Positions 25,552 through 34,411 of a stretch of DNA of 64,000 bases are shown here, in pieces. The number at the start of each line of letters is the position of its first letter. Position 1 is the stretch's first letter. The stretch comes from Carnobacterium_A sp049673005 (GTDB taxonomy: Bacteria; Bacillota; Bacilli; Lactobacillales; Carnobacteriaceae): contig NZ_JBATXB010000088.1 in assembly GCF_049673005.1 (NCBI RefSeq), positions 1 to 64,000 of the forward strand, written 5' to 3'. The notes beneath the pieces are model-generated. The model saw only the letters and a list, made by a program, of their open reading frames with translations. It searched no databases and had not been told where the DNA came from. The position numbers were made by a program, and so were the translations under genes.

Positions 25552-27087
25552 TTATTTGCCTAATTCTGGTTCAGCAACTACTGTTTGCTCTGTTTGCTCT
25601 GTTTGCTCTGTTTGATCTGATTTATTAAAGATGTTGTACTTACGGAAGACAATCGTCAATACAAATGGTACGACAATTGCGATAGCCATGCAAATGATGA
25701 ATATAAACCAATATTCGTTTTGAATAGACAGAAGACCTGGTAGTCCTCCAACTCCAATTGAGTTAGCTGTAACGTTAAATAATGTTGAAACCATTCCAGC
25801 GATACCAGAACCAATCATCGCTGCTACAAAAGGATAAATGTATTTAATATTAATCCCAAACATTGCTGGTTCTGTTACACCTAAATAGCAAGAAATAGCA
25901 GCTGGAATAGAAATTTGTTCTTCTTTTTTATCTCCACGATGTAAGAAAATAATCGCTAATACTGCAGAACCTTGTGCGATATTTGATAAAGCTATCATCG
26001 GCCAAAGATTCGTTCCACCAAAGTCAGCAACTAGCTGTAAATCAATGGCATTTGTCATATGATGCAATCCTGTAATAACTAAAGGTGAGTATAAGAAACC
26101 AAATAATGCACCGAACAACCAGTTTACAGAACTACCTAAACCAGTGTAAACCAATGTTGAAATCCAACCTCCAATAACCCATCCAATCGGTCCTAAAACA
26201 GTATGAGCAATCAATACTGTTGGAACTAAAGCAAAGAATGGAACAAATATCATGGATATTGCTTGTGGTACAATTTTTCTTAATCCCAATTCCAAGTAAG
26301 CTAATAAGAACCCTGCAAGCATAGCTGGGAGAACTTGAGCTTGGTACCCAATCATATCAATTTGGAAAAAACCAAAATCCCAAAACGGTATATCTGCTGC
26401 TGCAGTTCCAGCTACTCCATAAGCATTTAATAGCTGTGGTGATACTAGCGTGATACCTAAAACGATTCCTAAAATTTGTGTCGTACCCATTTTTTTTGCA
26501 ATACTCCATGTAATTCCTACTGGTAAGAAGTGGAAAATGGCTTCGCCAATTAACCATAAGAAACTATTTACACCGTTCCAAAATTGGCTAACATCGACAA
26601 TCCGGTTATAAATCGGATCTCCTGCTTCAGTAAATTGTTTCATCCCATCTACCACTAGTTGGCCCAGTGACTCCATCTGGATTTCTCCTAAAATATTTCT
26701 GAACCCTAAAATTAAACCACCAACAATAATTGCGGGAATAATAGGCGTGAATATCTCTGCTAAAACAGACATCGCTCGCTGAATGGGATTTTGATTTTGC
26801 TTACTAGCCGCTTTCACTTCATCTTTCGATACGCCTTCTTTTCCAGAAATTTTTGCAAATTGATTATAAAAAGTAGCAACATCATTTCCAATAATCACTT
26901 GATACTGACCTGCTTGAGTAAATGTGCCTTTAACTGCAGGAATATCCTCTATTTTTTTGTTATCTGCTTTTGCTGGATCCTTCAATACAAAACGCATCCG
27001 AGTAGCACAGTGACTGACTGCTGAAATATTTTCTGAACCACCGATAAATTCTAATAATTGCTTAACATCTTGACCATAATCTGCCAT
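25552..27087 (-). CDS. treB: trehalose-specific PTS EIIBC component
   Basis: Imports trehalose and phosphorylates it to trehalose-6-phosphate. The EIIB domain (1-~85) has the phospho-Cys C27 in VSHCATRMRFVL; the EIIC membrane domain (~105-485) has about ten helices. No EIIA domain is fused, so a separate glucose-type EIIA must serve it; one is encoded at 57013-57537. The open frame extends to 27231, but GGAGGAG 7 nt before the ATG at 27087 (MADYGQDVKQ) fixes the start, 511 aa. The C-terminus carries EQT repeats (TEQTEQTEQT) from a 9-bp tandem repeat at about 25580-25612. Confidence 0.93.
   Translation of the reverse strand: MADYGQDVKQLLEFIGGSENISAVSHCATRMRFVLKDPAKADNKKIEDIPAVKGTFTQAGQYQVIIGNDVATFYNQFAKISGKEGVSKDEVKAASKQNQNPIQRAMSVLAEIFTPIIPAIIVGGLILGFRNILGEIQMESLGQLVVDGMKQFTEAGDPIYNRIVDVSQFWNGVNSFLWLIGEAIFHFLPVGITWSIAKKMGTTQILGIVLGITLVSPQLLNAYGVAGTAAADIPFWDFGFFQIDMIGYQAQVLPAMLAGFLLAYLELGLRKIVPQAISMIFVPFFALVPTVLIAHTVLGPIGWVIGGWISTLVYTGLGSSVNWLFGALFGFLYSPLVITGLHHMTNAIDLQLVADFGGTNLWPMIALSNIAQGSAVLAIIFLHRGDKKEEQISIPAAISCYLGVTEPAMFGINIKYIYPFVAAMIGSGIAGMVSTLFNVTANSIGVGGLPGLLSIQNEYWFIFIICMAIAIVVPFVLTIVFRKYNIFNKSDQTEQTEQTEQTVVAEPELGK
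25580..25612. repeat. 9-bp tandem repeat in treB 3' end
   Basis: TGTTTGCTC is repeated three times plus a degenerate copy (TGTTTGATC), coding EQT units in the cytoplasmic tail of TreB. It keeps the frame, so copy-number changes would alter tail length only. Confidence 0.9.
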
Positions 27088-27121
27088 TCTTTTTCTCCTC
27101 CTTTTAGACGAACAATTCCTT

Positions 27122-27139
27122 AACTTGTATATACAAGTT
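27122..27139. promoter_or_regulatory. TreR operator
   Basis: Perfect 18-bp palindrome AACTTGTATATACAAGTT, matching the TTGTATATACAA operator known for Bacillus TreR. It begins 2 bp after the treB -10 and would block promoter clearance. Confidence 0.88.
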
Positions 27140-27140
27140 G

Positions 27141-27169
27141 AATATACCTTATTTAAAAATAATATGCAA
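27141..27169 (-). promoter_or_regulatory. promoter of treB-treC
   Basis: Minus strand TTGCAT (27164-27169), 17 bp, TATATT (27141-27146), flanked by a cre-like site at the -35 and the TreR operator after the -10. Confidence 0.82.
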
Positions 27170-27178
27170 GCGTTTACC
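27165..27178. promoter_or_regulatory. cre-like CcpA site of the tre operon
   Basis: TGCAAGCGTTTACC matches the cre consensus TGNAANCGNTNNCA except for the last base. Overlap with the treB -35 suggests carbon catabolite repression. Confidence 0.65.
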
Positions 27179-27260
27179 TTAGCTGGAAATGTTTTTTTTA
27201 GAAATAGTGTTGAACTTTTTTTAAGCTCCAATTTGTATAAGAATGGAGATTAAAATAAAC

Positions 27261-27303
27261 AAAACGAACATTACGTTTGATTCGAAACAATTTCGTTCGT
27301 TTT
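27261..27303. promoter_or_regulatory. pair of PurR-box-like motifs upstream of the transporter-deaminase operon
   Basis: Inverted copies AAAACGAAC (27261-27269) and GTTCGTTTT (27295-27303) with 25 bp between them, ending 4 bp before the -35. The core CGAAC and the inverted pairing resemble PurBoxes bound by Firmicutes PurR, although the upstream CC of the Bacillus consensus is not kept. The purine-related genes behind it support the reading. Confidence 0.5.
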
Positions 27304-27307
27304 CCTC

Positions 27308-27336
27308 TTGAAAAATCATTTAATTTATCTTATACT
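27308..27336 (+). promoter_or_regulatory. promoter of the transporter-deaminase operon
   Basis: TTGAAA (27308-27313), 17 bp, TATACT (27331-27336), giving an ~80-nt leader to the GTG at 27421. Confidence 0.75.
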
Positions 27337-27420
27337 CCTTAAGTGGTTATATATTAACAATAAAAACAAAAAGATATGTATTGTTCGCATTTCCAACAAT
27401 CTTAAAAGGAGGATTTATAC

Positions 27421-28260
27421 GTGACAGCGAAAAAAGTTCCATACATCATTGTTGCACCCGGATTAATTTTATTAATTGTATTTTTAGTATTGCCCCTATT
27501 CTCTATTGTTTGGCCTACTTTTTACGATGGAGCATTTACCATTGCATCCTATCAAGCTTTTTTTTCAGATTCATATAATATAGGTATTTTATGGCGTACA
27601 ATCCGAATTTCCTTACTAGTAACACTATTCAGTATTTTTCTAGGATTGCCTACTGCTTACTTTATTGCTAGAAGTGACCGTAAATATCGAAGTTTAATGA
27701 TGGGCCTAGTCCTCTTTCCTTTATTAACAAATTCAATTGTGCGTAGTTTTGCTTGGATAAACATTTTAGGAACAAACGGTATTATTAATCGATTCTTGCT
27801 AACGATTGGTTTGGTTGAAGAACCTGTAAGGATGTTATATACCGATTTTGCAATCACGATTGGTTCTCTCTATTTGTTTCTCCCTTTAATGGTTACAACA
27901 TTAGTAGGAACTATCGAAAATATTGATACTGAAATTATGGAAGCCGCTGAGACTTTAGGCGCAAGTCCATTAAGAGCCTTTATAAAAGTTATTTTTCCAC
28001 TTAGCATTCCTGGAGTAATTGTCGGCAGTATTCTTGTTTTCACTGGCACCTTGACTGCTTATACTACTCCGCAACTTTTAGGAGGCAACCAGAATATGAT
28101 GATGGCTACGTTCCTTTATCAAAATGCAATGACATTAGGAAACTGGAATAATGCAGGCGTTATCGCATTAATTATGATTGTCACAACATTATTTGTAATG
28201 ACAGTATTTAACTGGTTAGCAGCTCAAGTTGATCGAAGAGGAGGAGATATCCATGCGTAA
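27421..28260 (+). CDS. ABC transporter permease, PotB-like
   Basis: First membrane subunit of a polyamine/opine-type importer. Six membrane helices are expected (N-terminal helix at ~8-30), with the permease EAA loop EAAETLGASPLRAF near residue 178, which contacts the ATPase. 279 aa. It starts with GTG; AAAGGAGG lies 8 nt upstream. It heads a six-gene operon and overlaps the next permease frame by 8 nt. The PotB family covers spermidine, putrescine and other small cations or organic solutes, so the family alone does not fix the substrate; the two deaminases downstream point toward purines. Confidence 0.88.
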   Translation: MTAKKVPYIIVAPGLILLIVFLVLPLFSIVWPTFYDGAFTIASYQAFFSDSYNIGILWRTIRISLLVTLFSIFLGLPTAYFIARSDRKYRSLMMGLVLFPLLTNSIVRSFAWINILGTNGIINRFLLTIGLVEEPVRMLYTDFAITIGSLYLFLPLMVTTLVGTIENIDTEIMEAAETLGASPLRAFIKVIFPLSIPGVIVGSILVFTGTLTAYTTPQLLGGNQNMMMATFLYQNAMTLGNWNNAGVIALIMIVTTLFVMTVFNWLAAQVDRRGGDIHA

Positions 28261-29032
28261 ACAAAAGAAACTTTTCTTTTTTGTGTTTTTAGTCTTTCTT
28301 TTCTTATTTTTACCTTTATTGATTGTTGTCATTACTTCCTTTGGTGAAAATCCGAGTATCCAATTTCCTATCAAGGGTTTTACATTTCAATGGTATGCGA
28401 ACGTCTTTAAGGTAGCAGGCTTTTTAAGTAGTTTTTGGTTGAGTTTAAAAATTTCATTACTCGCCACTCTACTCGCTTTAATTATTGGGATTCCAGCTGC
28501 TTATGCACTTTCTCGTCATGATTTCTTTGGTCGTAAAGGGTTGAAAAGCTTTTTTCTTTCTCCAACCATCATTCCAGGAGTTGTTGTTGGATTCTCCCTT
28601 TTTCAATTTATTGTCATTCGCTTGCAGCTACCTATTTTTCAAGGGTTACTGTTAGGTCACTTCATCATCAGTTTGCCTTATATTATTCGAGTTGTAGGCG
28701 GAAGTTTAGAACAATTAGATTTTTCTATCGAAGAGGCTGCTTGGACATTGGGAAGCACACGCCTATCTGCTTTTTTCAAAGTAATTTTACCTAATATTTC
28801 TTCAGGAATTTTTGCTTCATTTATGTTAGCTTTTATTAATTCCTTTAATAATATTCCCGTCTCACAATTTCTAACCGGTCCAGGAATCATAACTCTGCCA
28901 ACTAATTTAATTAGTTACATTGAATATAACTATGACCCTACCGTTTCAGCTTTATCAGTAATGCTGATGATTACGACAATCGGTATGATGGTCTTAATTG
29001 AAAAAACATTAGGACTTGCTTCTATTTCTTAA
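28253..29032 (+). CDS. ABC transporter permease, PotC-like
   Basis: Second membrane subunit, 259 aa, with six predicted helices and the EAA loop EEAAWTLGSTRLSAFFKV near residue 158. The start at 28253 (MRKQKKLFFF) is backed by GGAGGAG 8 nt upstream; a longer frame from 28229 lies inside the previous gene. The 8-nt overlap implies translational coupling with the first permease, as expected for a heterodimeric channel. Confidence 0.88.
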   Translation: MRKQKKLFFFVFLVFLFLFLPLLIVVITSFGENPSIQFPIKGFTFQWYANVFKVAGFLSSFWLSLKISLLATLLALIIGIPAAYALSRHDFFGRKGLKSFFLSPTIIPGVVVGFSLFQFIVIRLQLPIFQGLLLGHFIISLPYIIRVVGGSLEQLDFSIEEAAWTLGSTRLSAFFKVILPNISSGIFASFMLAFINSFNNIPVSQFLTGPGIITLPTNLISYIEYNYDPTVSALSVMLMITTIGMMVLIEKTLGLASIS

Positions 29033-29088
29033 TTATCCTTAAACAAAATATACTGCTACATAGCTATTAAAAAGGAGGACGCCATCCC

Positions 29089-30126
29089 ATGGCATTTGTA
29101 AGTTTAGATAATATCCGTGTTAGTTATGACGGAAAGACAGATGTTTTAAAAGATTTGCAACTATCTATCCAAAAAGGAGAGCTAGTTTCTCTTTTAGGAC
29201 CATCTGGGTGTGGGAAAACCACCACACTTCGAACAATCGCAGGACTGATAGAACCAAATGACGGAACTTTTATCGTTGACAAAAATGATTTAACTAAAGT
29301 GCCTGTTCACAAACGGAACTTCGGAATGGTCTTCCAGTCCTATGCTCTTTTTCCTCATTTAACTATTCGTGAAAATGTAGAATTTGGATTGAAACTTCGG
29401 AAAGAAAGTAAGTCTAGCATGAAAGAAAAAGTTGATCGGATGTTGGAGGTTACTGGTCTAAATGAATTTTCTAAACGTTACCCAAAGCAATTATCTGGAG
29501 GCCAAAGACAACGTGTTGCTTTGGCACGAGCTTTAGTAATAGAGCCTAAGTTATTATTATTGGATGAACCGCTTAGTAATTTAGACGCAAAACTACGTGT
29601 CACTATGCGAATTGAAATTAAACGAATCCAACGAAAACTAGGTATCACTACTGTATTTGTAACTCATGATCAAGAAGAATGCTTCTCTATTTCAGATAAA
29701 GTTGCCGTTATGAATAAAGGAATTATCGAGCAATTTGATACTCCTGAAGAAATTTATCAGAATCCAAAAACAGAATTCGTAGCACGGTTCATTGGTTTTG
29801 AGAATTTTATTAACTTAGCGAAGGAAACAGATTATTGTTATATAGCAGAAGATGGCACTCTCTTTAAGACAACTCAGACAGTAGATCACTCTGATATAAA
29901 AGGCACTATTCGTCCTGATGATATCAAGATTCTTCCAGCTGGTACACCAACAGAAAATACAATCGTTGGAACCGTACTTATCCGCACTTTCTTAGGAAAG
30001 AGTTATCAATACGAAATAAGAACTGATTTAGGAAACTTACTTGTCAATGATGAAAATACCAATACCTATGAGACCGGAAGTAAAGTTAACCTATTCTTAA
30101 CCCCTGAAAAAATAATTCTTGTTTAA
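29089..30126 (+). CDS. ABC transporter ATP-binding protein, PotA-like
   Basis: Motor of the importer, 345 aa. Walker A GPSGCGKTT (~38-46), Q-loop VFQSYALFPH, signature LSGGQRQRVALARAL (~135), Walker B LLLLDEPLSNLD and H-loop VFVTHDQEE are all intact. A C-terminal TOBE-type domain (~240-345) is present, as in PotA/MalK. AAAGGAGG lies before the ATG. It is the third gene of the operon, before the solute-binding lipoprotein. Confidence 0.92.
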   Translation: MAFVSLDNIRVSYDGKTDVLKDLQLSIQKGELVSLLGPSGCGKTTTLRTIAGLIEPNDGTFIVDKNDLTKVPVHKRNFGMVFQSYALFPHLTIRENVEFGLKLRKESKSSMKEKVDRMLEVTGLNEFSKRYPKQLSGGQRQRVALARALVIEPKLLLLDEPLSNLDAKLRVTMRIEIKRIQRKLGITTVFVTHDQEECFSISDKVAVMNKGIIEQFDTPEEIYQNPKTEFVARFIGFENFINLAKETDYCYIAEDGTLFKTTQTVDHSDIKGTIRPDDIKILPAGTPTENTIVGTVLIRTFLGKSYQYEIRTDLGNLLVNDENTNTYETGSKVNLFLTPEKIILV

Positions 30127-30170
30127 ATAATTTTTTTAACAGTATAAATAAAAAAGGAGATGTTTATATC

Positions 30171-31220
30171 ATGAAAAATTGGAAAATGACTACTTTATCA
30201 CTTGCGGTACTAACGTTGCTGACAGCGTGTGGAAATACAGATTCAGATAAAGCAGGAGTAGATGAGGAATTAGTTGTTTCTACTTTTGCCTTAAGTGAAG
30301 ATGTTATTGATCGGGATATTTTTCAACCCTTTAAAAAAGATAAGGGAATTGAATTAGTTTATGAAGTGGGAAATTCGAGTGAACGTTTTACAAAACTACA
30401 AAATAATCCAAACTCTACTATTGATGTTATAGAACTATCTCAAGCTAATGCAGCTACTGGTATGGAGGAAGGTTTATTTGAACCATTAGATAAAACTAAA
30501 ATTACGAATCTTGCTAACCTAGTAGATGGAGCCAAAGATGCCGTTGAGACTTCTGGAGCGCCTTATACAATGAACAGCATCGGAATTATCTACAATAAAG
30601 AAGCTGCCGGCATGGAAATCAATGAATGGTCTGATTTGTGGGATCCTTCTTTAGCTGGAAAAATTTCTATTCCTGATATCACGACTACATTTGGTCCTGC
30701 AATGCTTCATGTGGCTAGTGACTTTAAAGGCGTAGATATCACTAGTGATAACGGTGAAGCAGCTTTCGAAGCTTTAACTGAGTTAAAACCAAACATTACC
30801 AAAACGTATACAAAATCTTCTGATTTAGCTAATTTATTCCAGTCTGGTGAGATTGTTGCTGCTGTTGTAGGTGATTTTGCATATCCTATTATTTCTGAAG
30901 CAAATCCTGATGTAGCGTATTTGGTACCTGAATCTGGCACCTACGCAAACTTTAACACGTTAAATGTCGTTGCGAACTCTAAAAATAAAAAATTAGCTTA
31001 TGAATTCATCAACTGGAAACTTAGCCAAGAACTCCAAACCACAACTGCTAAATCTCTAAATGAAGCACCCACTAACAAAGATGTAGAACTAAACGATGAA
31101 GTAGCAGCTAATAAGACATACGGCGGTATAGCCAAACGTGCTAAAGCCATTGACTACACATTTGTAAATAGTCATTTAGAAAAATGGATCACTACATGGA
31201 ACAAAACCTTAAATCAATAA
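30171..31220 (+). CDS. solute-binding lipoprotein, PotD/PotF-like
   Basis: Extracellular binding protein of the importer. The lipobox LTAC puts the lipid-anchored Cys at residue 20. The mature part has the two-lobe type II binding-protein fold with an early DVIELSQANAATGMEEGLFEP segment (split) and ALTELKPNITKTYTKSSDL, as in PotD relatives. 349 aa. Whether the acidic pocket residues that bind polyamine amines in PotD are kept cannot be told by eye. Adjacent deaminases suggest adenine, adenosine derivatives or methylthioadenosine as ligands, which is inference. Confidence 0.87.
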   Translation: MKNWKMTTLSLAVLTLLTACGNTDSDKAGVDEELVVSTFALSEDVIDRDIFQPFKKDKGIELVYEVGNSSERFTKLQNNPNSTIDVIELSQANAATGMEEGLFEPLDKTKITNLANLVDGAKDAVETSGAPYTMNSIGIIYNKEAAGMEINEWSDLWDPSLAGKISIPDITTTFGPAMLHVASDFKGVDITSDNGEAAFEALTELKPNITKTYTKSSDLANLFQSGEIVAAVVGDFAYPIISEANPDVAYLVPESGTYANFNTLNVVANSKNKKLAYEFINWKLSQELQTTTAKSLNEAPTNKDVELNDEVAANKTYGGIAKRAKAIDYTFVNSHLEKWITTWNKTLNQ

Positions 31221-31304
31221 ACTGCTTTCGCTGTCTCTAAACAGCTCTTGCCGGGACAACTGTTCCGGCTTTTATTTTAAACTTAATTATGAAGGGAGAA
31301 CAGT

Positions 31305-33017
31305 ATGCAAATCGACTTACTAATAGAAGAAGCTTTTGTATTCAACGTTTTTATAAAAACTTTTGAAAAGAAAAATATTGCCATAGCTAATGAGAAATTT
31401 TATTTTATCAGTGAGGAAAATTTACGTTATCTTCAATCCAAGAAAAAATTAAATGCGCAAGGAAAATATATTATTCCAGGCTTCATTGATATCCATATGC
31501 ATATTGAAAGCTCCATGATTCCACCGTCTATTTTTTCAGGAGTCGCTCTTTCTTATGGAGTCACTACGGTTGTGGCTGATTCTCACGAAATTGCTAACGT
31601 CTTCGGTCTACCCGGAATGGAAGCCTTCATGCAAGAAACAACAGATTTAGATATCTTTTATGCCATCCCTTCTTCTGTTCCTTCTACCACCCCTAAACTT
31701 GAAACAACAGGTGGTTTTATTGGTGTGAATGAGATTAACTCCCTTTTAAATCATCCAAGAGTCATTGCTCTAGGCGAGGCGATGAACTTTAAAGGTATTA
31801 CCGACGAACTAGATTCTCTAATCAGAAAAATTTTAAAAGAAGTTCAAGAAAAGAAACCGCTGATGCCTTTGGAAGGGCATATTCCACGTGTATCAGGAGA
31901 AATTTTGGCAAAATTCATGTATGCCGGACTTACAGCTGATCATACTCAACAGACACCTGAATCAATTTTAGAAAAAATAACTAAAGGGATCTTTTTAGAA
32001 TTACAAAAAAAATCTATTACTCCAGAGAACATTCAAATTGTAGTTGATCATAATCTTTACGAGCATGTTGCTATCATTACCGATGATATTATGGCTGATG
32101 ATTTACTGGCGGGGCATTTGGACAATAATATACGTCTTGCTGTTGAATGCGGTATGCCTGTTGAAGAAGCTATTTACATTTCAACCTACACTCCAGCTCG
32201 TCGAATGGGGTTCCAAGACCGAGGAGCAATCGCTTCGGGTTTCCTAGCTGATTTTATAATTATGGATAATTTAGAAAAAATAACCATTGAAAGTGTCTAT
32301 AAAAAAGGAAAGTGTGTTCATCAAAAAGACACTAACATAACTTATCCTCCTACTAAACCAAGTTTCCCTGCCTATTTTTATGATAGCATTCAATGTAAAC
32401 CTCTAGCGGAAGCAGATTTGCATATTTCAGTGGAAGGAAATCTTGATTCTGTTATTTGCAACGTTATCCAAATTCAAGAAATTGGCACTTTCACTGAGCA
32501 CGTTCAACGAGAAGTTCCAGTTAAAAATGGACGATTAGATTGGGAAAATAGCAATCTTTCTTTAATTCTTGTTATGGAGCGCTATGGAAAGAACGGGAAT
32601 ATCGGTTATGGACTAGTGGAACACGCTTTAAAAGAGAAAGGGGCCGTCGCGACAACGTGGGCCCATGATCATCATAATTTAATGATAATGGGTACATCTA
32701 CTGAGGACATACTCCTTGCACAACACAAGGTATTGGATTTAAATGGCGGCTATGTCGTTAGCAAAAGGGGAAGGCTTTCTGCAAGTTGTCCTTTACCGAT
32801 TGGTGGCATTCTAAGTGATGAAACCATTTATACATTAGGCAATCAACTAAAGGAAGTAAGGCAAGCTATGATTGATTTAGGTTATAAAAATACCAATGAA
32901 ATCATGTCTTTTTCCACCCTTTCTTTACCCGTTTCTCCTAAGTTGAAAATAACTGATTTCGGAATGATGGATGTACACACACATGCCCACGTGCCGCTAA
33001 TAGAGGTGAATCAATGA
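31305..33017 (+). CDS. adenine deaminase-family amidohydrolase with altered active-site motifs
   Basis: Clear member of the AdeC family by architecture: an N-terminal HMHIESSM metal motif (H64, H66), GEAMNF (E158), GH192, a ligand at H213, D260 in TDD, and the C-terminal AdeC domain (GAVATTWAHDHHNLMIMGT, LPIGGILSD, split). AdeC deaminates adenine to hypoxanthine. Two usual catalytic-loop motifs are changed: SDHE reads ADHT (211-214), and the IREGS region reads LELQK (~231-235). So adenine may not be the substrate, and a related N6-amino compound is possible. 570 aa, family length. Its stop overlaps the next start by 4 nt. Confidence 0.8.
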   Translation: MQIDLLIEEAFVFNVFIKTFEKKNIAIANEKFYFISEENLRYLQSKKKLNAQGKYIIPGFIDIHMHIESSMIPPSIFSGVALSYGVTTVVADSHEIANVFGLPGMEAFMQETTDLDIFYAIPSSVPSTTPKLETTGGFIGVNEINSLLNHPRVIALGEAMNFKGITDELDSLIRKILKEVQEKKPLMPLEGHIPRVSGEILAKFMYAGLTADHTQQTPESILEKITKGIFLELQKKSITPENIQIVVDHNLYEHVAIITDDIMADDLLAGHLDNNIRLAVECGMPVEEAIYISTYTPARRMGFQDRGAIASGFLADFIIMDNLEKITIESVYKKGKCVHQKDTNITYPPTKPSFPAYFYDSIQCKPLAEADLHISVEGNLDSVICNVIQIQEIGTFTEHVQREVPVKNGRLDWENSNLSLILVMERYGKNGNIGYGLVEHALKEKGAVATTWAHDHHNLMIMGTSTEDILLAQHKVLDLNGGYVVSKRGRLSASCPLPIGGILSDETIYTLGNQLKEVRQAMIDLGYKNTNEIMSFSTLSLPVSPKLKITDFGMMDVHTHAHVPLIEVNQ

Positions 33018-34336
33018 GAACTTTGATTACTCATGTACATGTGCTAACAATGGACGATAACTTTAACGAATACTCTTCTGGTTACATCCTTCTTGAAGAT
33101 AATGTTATTCTGAAAGTAGGTCCGATGTCTGAAGTCCCTGATCTGTCTGGAATCTATACGATAGATGGCAAAGGAGCTATCGCCATGCCAGGAATGGTAA
33201 ACACCCATACTCATATTGGAATGATCCCTTTCCGTTCATTAGGCGATGACACCCCTGATCGACTAACTCGCTTCTTGTTCCCACTAGAAAATACCTGTAT
33301 GACAAAAGAACTAGCCTATCATAGCGGAAAATACGCAATTGCTGAAATGCAGTTAGCTGGCGTTACAACGTTTTTAGATATGTATTATTATGAAGATGAG
33401 TTAGCACGCGCATCCGATGAAATGGGTGCACGAGCTATTTTGGGAGAAACTATTATCGAGAAGGCGTGTGATGTTTCAGAACCTTATGGTGGATTGCTTT
33501 ATTCAGAGAAGTTCATCTCTAAATGGATTAATCACGACCTTATCACTCCTGCTATTGCACCTCATGCACCTTACACTAATACAGATGAATCTTTAAAAGA
33601 AGCATCCCGTATCGCTCGTAAATACAATGTACCTCTTTCAATCCATGTAAGCGAAATGGAATTTGAAATGCGTAAATATGCCGAAGAGCTTGGTAAAACA
33701 CCCGTTGCATATTTATCCGATTTGGGAATTCTAGATAAAAAAGTTATTCTAGCTCACGGTATTTTTTTAACCGACGACGATATTAAACTTCTTAAAAAAA
33801 ATGATGTGGCAATTGCTCATTGCATCGGTGCTAACACAAAATCTGCAAAAGGTGTTGCTCCTGTCCAAAAAATGTTACAAGCTGGTTTACGAGTTAGCCT
33901 TGGGACAGATGGACCTAGTAGCGGGAACACGTTAGATTTATTTATTCAAATGAGACTCTTTGCTAATTTTCATAAACTAACTTTAAAGGACCGTTCCGCT
34001 TTTCCAGCTCGAGATATTGTCCAGATAGCTACAATTGGAGGTGCTAATGCTTTAGGGATGGCTAAAGAAATTGGATCCTTAGAAAAAGGTAAAAAGGCTG
34101 ATCTAATTTTAGTAGAAACCCATTCTGTCAATATGTTCCCCATCTTTGATCCTTATTCTGTACTTGTATACTCGGCTAATTCTAGTAATGTACAAGATGT
34201 CATGATCAACGGAAAATGGGTCGTACGTAATAAAAAGCTCATTCAGCATGATTTAAATAAATTGCAAGACAATCTTTCAGAGCAAATGAGTGATTTCCGG
34301 AAATCTGCCTTCAAAATGGATGGAAAAAATAACTAG
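33014..34336 (+). CDS. amidohydrolase, probable methylthioadenosine/S-adenosylhomocysteine deaminase
   Basis: TIM-barrel amidohydrolase of the chlorohydrolase/MtaD group. Metal ligands are recognisable: HTH (H65, H67), the His of SIHVSE, the His of LAHGIF, and the Asp of GTDGPSSGN. The C-terminal composite beta domain has GSLEKGKKADLILVE. 440 aa. Family members deaminate 5'-methylthioadenosine, S-adenosylhomocysteine or adenosine to the inosine analogue; others act on guanine or triazines, so the substrate is tentative. Starts in the ATGA overlap with the previous gene and ends the operon. Confidence 0.75.
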   Translation: MRTLITHVHVLTMDDNFNEYSSGYILLEDNVILKVGPMSEVPDLSGIYTIDGKGAIAMPGMVNTHTHIGMIPFRSLGDDTPDRLTRFLFPLENTCMTKELAYHSGKYAIAEMQLAGVTTFLDMYYYEDELARASDEMGARAILGETIIEKACDVSEPYGGLLYSEKFISKWINHDLITPAIAPHAPYTNTDESLKEASRIARKYNVPLSIHVSEMEFEMRKYAEELGKTPVAYLSDLGILDKKVILAHGIFLTDDDIKLLKKNDVAIAHCIGANTKSAKGVAPVQKMLQAGLRVSLGTDGPSSGNTLDLFIQMRLFANFHKLTLKDRSAFPARDIVQIATIGGANALGMAKEIGSLEKGKKADLILVETHSVNMFPIFDPYSVLVYSANSSNVQDVMINGKWVVRNKKLIQHDLNKLQDNLSEQMSDFRKSAFKMDGKNN

Positions 34337-34369
34337 AACGTTTTACTAAAATTATCTGACGGACAATAA

Positions 34370-34411
34370 AAAAAGCATCTTGAGTACAATGTACTTAAGA
34401 TGCTTTTTTTC
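34370..34411. terminator. bidirectional terminator between deaminase operon and jag
   Basis: AAAAAAAGCATCTTGAGTAC / GTACTTAAGATGCTTTTTTT hairpin with A/T tracts on both sides, between convergent genes. Confidence 0.9.
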
